From positions 1-58,148 of the forward strand of contig JAFSCJ010000002.1 in the NCBI GenBank assembly GCA_017436845.1: a stretch of 58,148 nt of DNA, written 5' to 3'. The notes beneath the pieces are model-generated. The model ran no database searches. It was not told the origin of the DNA and worked only from the letters and a program-made list of their open reading frames with translations. How positions within the stretch are numbered: position 1 is the first letter of the stretch; the number at the start of each line of letters is the position of its first letter. The translations under genes and the position numbers were made by a program. The DNA is from Muribaculaceae bacterium (GTDB lineage Bacteria > Bacteroidota > Bacteroidia > Bacteroidales > Muribaculaceae). Shown here piece by piece: positions 53,975 through 58,148 of this stretch.

Positions 53975-54510
53975 ACAACAAAGACACATATCAGCAATTT
54001 CTCGACCTTGTAACAAGTCGATATTCTTGTCGTAGCTATCAGGCAACACCGGTATCGCGCGACACGCTCAAAAAGGTCATCGCTACTGCCCAATTAGCGC
54101 CATCGGCATGCAATCGCCAGCCTTGGGAGTTTATCATTATTGACACTCCAGAATTATGCCAAGGTGTCATCAAGAGCTATGACCGCGAGTGGGTGAAAAC
54201 AGCACCCGCATTTATCATTGCCTGTGGCAACCATGACGAAGCATGGCATCGTGCTAGCGACGGCAAAGACCACACCGATGTCGATCTATCTATCGCCATC
54301 GAGCACATTTGCCTTGCTGCCGCATCTCTCGAGTTGGGGACTTGCTGGATATGCAACTTTGATGTTGACATACTCAAAGGACAACTAAACATTCCTGAAA
54401 ACATTGAGCCCATTGCAATTATTCCTATCGGATATCCCAATATGGACGCTACAATACCCTCAAAAAATCGCAAGAACATAGAAGATATTATAAAATGGGG
54501 AAAATACTAA
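53971..54510 (+). CDS. Nitroreductase-family flavoprotein
   Basis: A 179-residue FMN-dependent oxidoreductase. N-terminal SRYSCRSYQATPVSRDTLKKVIATAQLAPSACNRQPWEFIII is the nitroreductase FMN-binding region; later IAIEHICLAAASLELGTCWICNFD and IIPIGYP are the second family segments. Electrons would come from NAD(P)H; physiological substrate unknown. Its last 16 bases overlap the next gene. Confidence 0.9.
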   Translation: MNNKDTYQQFLDLVTSRYSCRSYQATPVSRDTLKKVIATAQLAPSACNRQPWEFIIIDTPELCQGVIKSYDREWVKTAPAFIIACGNHDEAWHRASDGKDHTDVDLSIAIEHICLAAASLELGTCWICNFDVDILKGQLNIPENIEPIAIIPIGYPNMDATIPSKNRKNIEDIIKWGKY

Positions 54511-55001
54511 TTTCATTTATTCTCACAATCATAGGTGCATCACTTTTTACCGGATGCAACTCATCAGGCTGTCTTGAAAACCAAAACAGCGTACCTCTTG
54601 CCGGTTTCTATACCAGTAGCACAAATCAAGCCATCTCCATTGACTCTATCAGCATAGGTGGTGTTGGTGCGCCTTCTGATTCATTGATCGTTTACAATGG
54701 CCAAGGCGTTTCCCATGTATATCTTCCATTCCGCTCATCAAAAGAGAGTACTTCATTTTATATCCACTACAATCAAGAAGCGCTTGATTTTGACGCATTA
54801 AACGACACTATCACATTTGACTACGAGTCTATCCCCTACTTCGTTTCTGAAGAATGTGGAGCAATGTATTTCTACTCCATCAAAAAGGTTGAATACACTC
54901 GACACATTATAGACTCTGTGGGACTACTCGACTCAATGGTCAAAAACACCGACATCGAGCGCATAAAAATTTATTTCCGCACATCTGAAACCGAAGAATA
55001 A
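54495..55001 (+). CDS. DUF6452-type lipoprotein
   Basis: A 168-residue predicted lipoprotein: MGKILISFILTIIGASLF then TGC. The beta-rich body (PLAGFYTSSTNQAISIDSISIGGVGAPSDSLIVYN, VSHVYLPF) and its position before a DUF6048 protein fit DUF6452. The ATG overlaps the nitroreductase gene by 16 bp. Function unknown; Cys near 24, 29 and 115 could form disulfides. Confidence 0.7.
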   Translation: MGKILISFILTIIGASLFTGCNSSGCLENQNSVPLAGFYTSSTNQAISIDSISIGGVGAPSDSLIVYNGQGVSHVYLPFRSSKESTSFYIHYNQEALDFDALNDTITFDYESIPYFVSEECGAMYFYSIKKVEYTRHIIDSVGLLDSMVKNTDIERIKIYFRTSETEE

Positions 55002-55900
55002 TGAAACATCTAATCATATACATAATTTGCATAGTTACTCTATCTGTTTCAGTAGAGGCTCAACGACGCATCACACCGGTTACTCCTCAGAGCGGTCAAA
55101 AATCAGAACGTGTAGAGAAAATCGACAAAAGTCGCCTTGTTGAGTTCAAAGATGAAAAAGGCAACATCGTATTAGTTGACACCGTTTCCGGAAAAGAATT
55201 TGTTGATACAACCGAGATAAAGGATAAAAACAAAATAGAATACCCCCTATTACACGAAGCGACATTCGGATTCAACTTTTGGGATCCTGTAATGCGTTGC
55301 TTGGGACAAAAATATGGCGGAGCGGAAGTGTGGGCAGAACTTAGCCTTTACAATAGATTTAAACCGGTCATCGAGTTGGGATTTGGCTCGGCAAACACCA
55401 CTCCCGAAGACAAGAACTACACCTACAAAAGCTCAATGGCTCCATATTTCCGCATAGGGATGAACTACAATTTCTTGTACAAAAAAATCACCGATTATCA
55501 GTTCCTTGCCGGATTAAAATATGGACTCTCATCATTCTCCTACGAGCTAAACAACATTTCAATGGATGCCGGTTATTGGGGAGAGCCTGTCAATTTCAAC
55601 ATTCCGTCACAAAAATCCACTGTCGGATTTATGGAGTTGACCTTTGGCATCAAAGTAAAAATCCATCAAAACATCTCGATGGGTTGGGCATTGAAATACC
55701 ATGCCATTTTGCATGAGAGCAAGAACAAATATGGAGAGCCATGGTATATCCCCGGATATGGCACTCGAGGCTCATCAATCACCGGCGCATTCTCAATCAT
55801 GTACACCATTCCTTTCAAAAATAAAGAAGCTGAGATTGTGGAGACTGAGACCGAAGAAGAACTTCCTGAAAAGCAAAACAATAACGAAGAACAGCATTAA
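55001..55900 (+). CDS. DUF6048-type outer-membrane protein
   Basis: A 299-residue protein with a cleavable signal (VEA|QRRITP). After a charged linker (30-80), residues 85-280 are alternating aromatic beta strands (FNFWDPVMRCLGQKYGGAEVWAELSLYNRFKPVIELGFG, MGWALKYHAIL), consistent with an 8-strand-type barrel. The tail is very acidic (VETETEEELPEK). The start shares one base with the preceding stop (TAATG). The DUF6452/DUF6048 pair is known to neighbour each other; function unknown. Confidence 0.75.
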   Translation: MKHLIIYIICIVTLSVSVEAQRRITPVTPQSGQKSERVEKIDKSRLVEFKDEKGNIVLVDTVSGKEFVDTTEIKDKNKIEYPLLHEATFGFNFWDPVMRCLGQKYGGAEVWAELSLYNRFKPVIELGFGSANTTPEDKNYTYKSSMAPYFRIGMNYNFLYKKITDYQFLAGLKYGLSSFSYELNNISMDAGYWGEPVNFNIPSQKSTVGFMELTFGIKVKIHQNISMGWALKYHAILHESKNKYGEPWYIPGYGTRGSSITGAFSIMYTIPFKNKEAEIVETETEEELPEKQNNNEEQH

Positions 55901-55902
55901 CC

Positions 55903-56634
55903 ATGAAGAAGATAATCATCATAGGCGCATCATCGGGACTTGGCTACGGCATTACCGAAGATTTTGCACAAATGGGGTGGAAAGTGGGGATTGCCGCTCG
56001 CCGCGAAGAATCGCTTAAAGAACTTTGCCAAAAGTTCCCCGACAACATCTGCTACGAAACCATTGATGTTACTGCCGATGATGCTGCTGAGAAAATGCTT
56101 TCACTCATCAGTCGCAACGGCGGAATGGACACCCTGTTGCTCGCTTCAGGAATAGGCAAACAAAATCCTGACCTACAAAACGACATCGACACTCGCACTA
56201 CGCTCACTAATGTCGTTGGGTTTACTCGCATCGTCGATGCAGCTTTCAACTATTTCAAGACAGAGAAGAAAGCGGGACACATCGCCGTCATCTCATCTGT
56301 TGCAGGAACTAAAGGATTAGGGGTTGCCGCAAGCTATAGCGCATCAAAACGCTATCAATACATCTACATCGACGCGCTTGAGCAACTTGCTCACATGCAA
56401 GGACTGAAAATAAAATTTACCGATATTCGTCCGGGATTTATCAGCACCCCCCTACTTGACGGAGTGAAGAATTACCCCATGACAATGACTACAAAATATG
56501 CCATTCCTCGCATAACAAGAACGATACTCAAACAGAAACGTGTTGCCATCATCGATTGGAAATGGGCTATCGGTGTTGCCCTCTGGAAACTAATCCCACG
56601 TTTCATTTGGAAACGCCTCCCCATCAAAAACTAA
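55903..56634 (+). CDS. SDR-family NAD(P)-dependent oxidoreductase
   Basis: A 243-residue short-chain dehydrogenase. GASSGLGYG (residues 8-16) is the cofactor-binding loop; the catalytic pair is in YSASKRY (Tyr145, Lys149), with Ser in SSVAG nearby and IRPGFISTPLL after it. The C-terminus (about 200-243) adds a hydrophobic, basic stretch WKWAIGVALWKLIPRFIW, so it may sit on the membrane. Last gene of the purB operon; its stop overlaps the convergent small gene. Confidence 0.9.
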   Translation: MKKIIIIGASSGLGYGITEDFAQMGWKVGIAARREESLKELCQKFPDNICYETIDVTADDAAEKMLSLISRNGGMDTLLLASGIGKQNPDLQNDIDTRTTLTNVVGFTRIVDAAFNYFKTEKKAGHIAVISSVAGTKGLGVAASYSASKRYQYIYIDALEQLAHMQGLKIKFTDIRPGFISTPLLDGVKNYPMTMTTKYAIPRITRTILKQKRVAIIDWKWAIGVALWKLIPRFIWKRLPIKN

Positions 56635-56909
56635 TCTTTGTGTTTGCGGGAGTGCCACCACTTTTTGATACGGGCGATACCGGCTGTACCAAGTACGGCA
56701 AGGCTGGAATATTGGAATGTCTTTGCTAATCCGAAAAAGATAAACCACAGTACCCCTTTCGCCCCCACCGAAATGGGCAACAACATCTGCGCAAAGGAGA
56801 TTATATAGCACACAATGCAGATAACAATCAGCACTACGCCGGTGCGAAATGACAATCCGGCAAGCCATGATTTCACCTTTTCAAATATGTTTTTTATCTT
56901 ATTTCCCAT
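56631..56909 (-). CDS. Small membrane protein
   Basis: A 92-residue protein with two or three hydrophobic helices (22-42, 47-63, 67-82) and a basic C-terminus (KKWWHSRKHKD). No family recognised with certainty; similar small proteins appear as hypotheticals in Bacteroidales. Its 3' end overlaps the SDR gene by 4 bp. A weak promoter-like TACCTTTA lies about 15 bp upstream on the minus strand. Confidence 0.6.
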   Translation of the reverse strand: MGNKIKNIFEKVKSWLAGLSFRTGVVLIVICIVCYIISFAQMLLPISVGAKGVLWFIFFGLAKTFQYSSLAVLGTAGIARIKKWWHSRKHKD

Positions 56910-56947
56910 TATTGAGTGTAAAGGTAGTAAAATATAGTCTTTTTTCG

Positions 56948-56955
56948 TAAATTTG
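56948..56955 (+). promoter_or_regulatory. -7 element of rpiB
   Basis: TAAATTTG, 25 bp before the rpiB ATG. No TTG in the -33 window. Confidence 0.45.
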
Positions 56956-56980
56956 TAATCAGAAATTAAAACTTACAACT

Positions 56981-57436
56981 ATGTCTATACTTCAAGAGAA
57001 CAAGAAAGTGGCGATGTGTAGCGACCACGCAGGATTTGAGTTAAAAAGCATCATACAAGGATATTTGGAAGCACAAGATGTTGAGTATGTTGACTTCGGT
57101 ACCAACAGCACTGACAGTTGTGACTATCCCGACTTTGCACACCCATGTGCCGACGCTGTCGAAAGTGGAGAATGTTACCCCGGCATCGCTATGTGTGGTA
57201 GCGGGAACGGCATCTCAATGACTCTAAACAAGCACCAAGGTATTCGCGCAGCTCTTTGCTGGACTGTAGAGCTTGCCAAACTTGCACGCCAACACAATGA
57301 TGCTAATGTACTCGTATTGCCTGCTCGTTTCATTGAGCCGGTTGTTGCTCTTGAAATCGTTGATGCATTCCTCAACACTCCATTTGAAGGTGGCCGCCAC
57401 GTCAACCGCGTCAACAAAATCGCCCTCCAAAAATAA
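56981..57436 (+). CDS. rpiB: Ribose-5-phosphate isomerase B
   Basis: A 151-residue enzyme that interconverts ribose 5-phosphate and ribulose 5-phosphate in the pentose phosphate pathway. Family motifs: MCSDHAGFELK near the N-terminus, CGSGNGISMTLNK in the middle (with the catalytic Cys), and IRAALCW. The length is right for RpiB. Own promoter; strong hairpin downstream. Confidence 0.95.
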   Translation: MSILQENKKVAMCSDHAGFELKSIIQGYLEAQDVEYVDFGTNSTDSCDYPDFAHPCADAVESGECYPGIAMCGSGNGISMTLNKHQGIRAALCWTVELAKLARQHNDANVLVLPARFIEPVVALEIVDAFLNTPFEGGRHVNRVNKIALQK

Positions 57437-57459
57437 AATACCCCTAAAAGAGATAAAAC

Positions 57460-57490
57460 CATTAGGCTGTATCACAGATACAGCCTAATG
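57460..57490 (+). terminator. Hairpin after rpiB, probable terminator
   Basis: CATTAGGCTGTAT (57460-57472) pairs perfectly over 13 bp with ATACAGCCTAATG (57478-57490), five-base loop. The downstream side is A-rich rather than T-rich, so termination strength is uncertain; on the minus strand it is followed by TTTTATCT. Confidence 0.6.
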
Positions 57491-57524
57491 ATAATTAAAA
57501 ACACACATTAAATACCTTACATTC

Positions 57525-58019
57525 ATGGAAATCGACAAAAACCTCATTCTTAGCGACGACGGCAAAACGCTCATTGGCATCAAAGACAAACATATAACAA
57601 CTGCAACCATCCCCCACGGAATGACTAAAATCGGGCGTGGAGCATTCGCTTGGTGTTCTGCGCTTAAAAGCATTGATATTCCCAATAGTGTTACTGAAAT
57701 CGAGGAAGGTGCTTTCTCTTGGTGCGAGTCACTTGAAAGCATTGACATTCCTAATAGCGTGACTCAAATCGGATGGTGCGCATTCAAGAGGTGCTCCGCT
57801 CTTAAAAGTATCGACATTCCTAATAGTGTAACTAAAATCGAATCGAGTGCATTCGCTGGATGCTCAGCACTTAAAAGTATTGACATTCCTAATAGCGTGA
57901 CTCAAATCGGATGGTGCACATTCGAGGGGTGCTCAGCTCTTAAAAGTATCGACATTCCTAATAGTGTAACTAAAATCGAATCGAGTGCATTCGCTGGATG
58001 CTCAGTCTTGTATTTATAA
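57525..58019 (+). CDS. BspA-like leucine-rich-repeat protein with internal duplication
   Basis: A 164-residue protein made of 23-residue LRR_5/BspA-type repeats (SALKSIDIPNSVTKIES...AFAGC pattern). Two repeat types alternate: SVTQIGWC and SVTKIESS. There is no signal peptide: the start MEIDKNLILSDDGKTLIGI begins directly with the usual lead-in. The last unit stops early (CSVLYL then stop), just where the previous copies read CSALKSI, so the gene may be truncated or a recombination product. Proteins with such repeats mediate protein-protein contacts or adhesion; here the export route is unclear. Confidence 0.85.
   Translation: MEIDKNLILSDDGKTLIGIKDKHITTATIPHGMTKIGRGAFAWCSALKSIDIPNSVTEIEEGAFSWCESLESIDIPNSVTQIGWCAFKRCSALKSIDIPNSVTKIESSAFAGCSALKSIDIPNSVTQIGWCTFEGCSALKSIDIPNSVTKIESSAFAGCSVLYL
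57732..58007 (+). repeat. 138-bp tandem duplication inside the LRR gene
   Basis: Block 57732-57869 is repeated at 57870-58007 with few differences. Each 138-bp block is two 69-bp LRR units. Stretches such as GACATTCCTAATAGCGTGAC are identical at 57744 and 57882. Confidence 0.9.
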
Positions 58020-58108
58020 CCATAGAACAACCAAAACTAATCAGAAATATCCGAGTGTAAATCTTTAATTACCAGCATATTCTAAAATTTAACACTTTTC
58101 GGTTGCCA

Positions 58109-58140
58109 TTTGTCGCTTCCCAAATTTCCACATATTTTTG
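58109..58140 (+). promoter_or_regulatory. Promoter at the right edge, for a gene outside the window
   Basis: TTTG at 58109-58112, 20-bp spacer, TATTTTTG at 58133-58140. It is a strong match with no gene left in the window, so it should drive one just beyond 58148. The 129 bp after the LRR stop codon contain nothing else recognised. Confidence 0.55.
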
Positions 58141-58148
58141 AGACGTAT

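Noticed and set aside
57661..58010. CRISPR or satellite repeat in the LRR region
   Set aside because: The 69-bp periodicity is in frame and codes for 23-residue leucine-rich repeats.

Overview
The window is a stretch of bacterial chromosome from the Bacteroidales, most likely Muribaculaceae or a close relative. The family level is my inference. The evidence for the order is a fused MurF-alanine racemase, a GSCFA protein, a PorE-like OmpA/TPR/PD40 lipoprotein, an Mfa2/fimbrillin cluster, DUF3575 and DUF4199 proteins, lipoproteins with acidic residues after the lipid cysteine, and repeated promoter elements of the Bacteroidetes type TAnnTTTG, often with a TTG or TTTG about 19-20 bp upstream. 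Clear Shine-Dalgarno sequences are rare. I saw no rRNA, insertion sequence, phage or CRISPR array. The base composition looks fairly even except for the GC-richer repeat region at the left edge.

Layout. 1-470: hairpin-rich intergenic repeats, with a 148-bp period. 493-4432: FKBP isomerase, a LOG-family protein, tRNA-Gly(CCC), a His-rich lipoprotein and an abundant-type TPR/OmpA-like lipoprotein. 4655-9046: speA-truA and acpP-fabF. 9167-12317: an iron/cobalamin-type ABC uptake operon. 12314-17425: a monomeric [FeFe] hydrogenase with its three maturases HydE, HydG and HydF. 17550-22444: SPFH/NfeD pair, OPT transporter, MATE transporter. 22432-27837: MurF-Alr fusion, GSCFA protein and PorE-like lipoprotein, all on the minus strand. 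28032-34072: two large adjacent surface lipoproteins built from GLUG-type beta-helix repeats. The first carries an inserted alpha-helical domain with a long hydrophobic hairpin. 34189-39476: Tricorn-type protease and groES-groEL, the latter behind a sigma-54-type promoter. 39684-44487: a fimbria-like operon (DUF3575/OmpA protein, Mfa2-like anchor, fimbrillin-like protein with a beta-helix). 44627-47284: a four-subunit 2-oxoacid:ferredoxin oxidoreductase operon. 47454-49730: two tandem family-2 glycosyltransferases and a small membrane protein. 49743-50970: two identical tRNA-Val(TAC) genes and an L,D-transpeptidase lipoprotein. 51118-56634: a tight run purB-DUF4199-GT2-nitroreductase-DUF6452-DUF6048-SDR. 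56631-58019: a small membrane protein, rpiB and a short BspA-like leucine-rich-repeat protein with an internal tandem duplication.

How the genes fit together. The ferredoxin-reducing 2-oxoacid oxidoreductase and the [FeFe] hydrogenase indicate anaerobic metabolism, with ferredoxin as the electron carrier and H2 as a possible electron sink. Much of the rest is envelope biology: lipoproteins, peptidoglycan precursor and cross-linking enzymes, fimbriae and surface beta-helix proteins.

The most unusual items, in my judgement, are the GLUG gene pair with the helical hairpin insertion, the sigma-54-like promoter of groESL, and a perfect inverted repeat lying over the promoter of the oxidoreductase operon. 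The fimbrial operon also has a G8 tract near its promoter and a purine run before its fimbrillin gene. All family assignments come from reading motifs; no database search was run.
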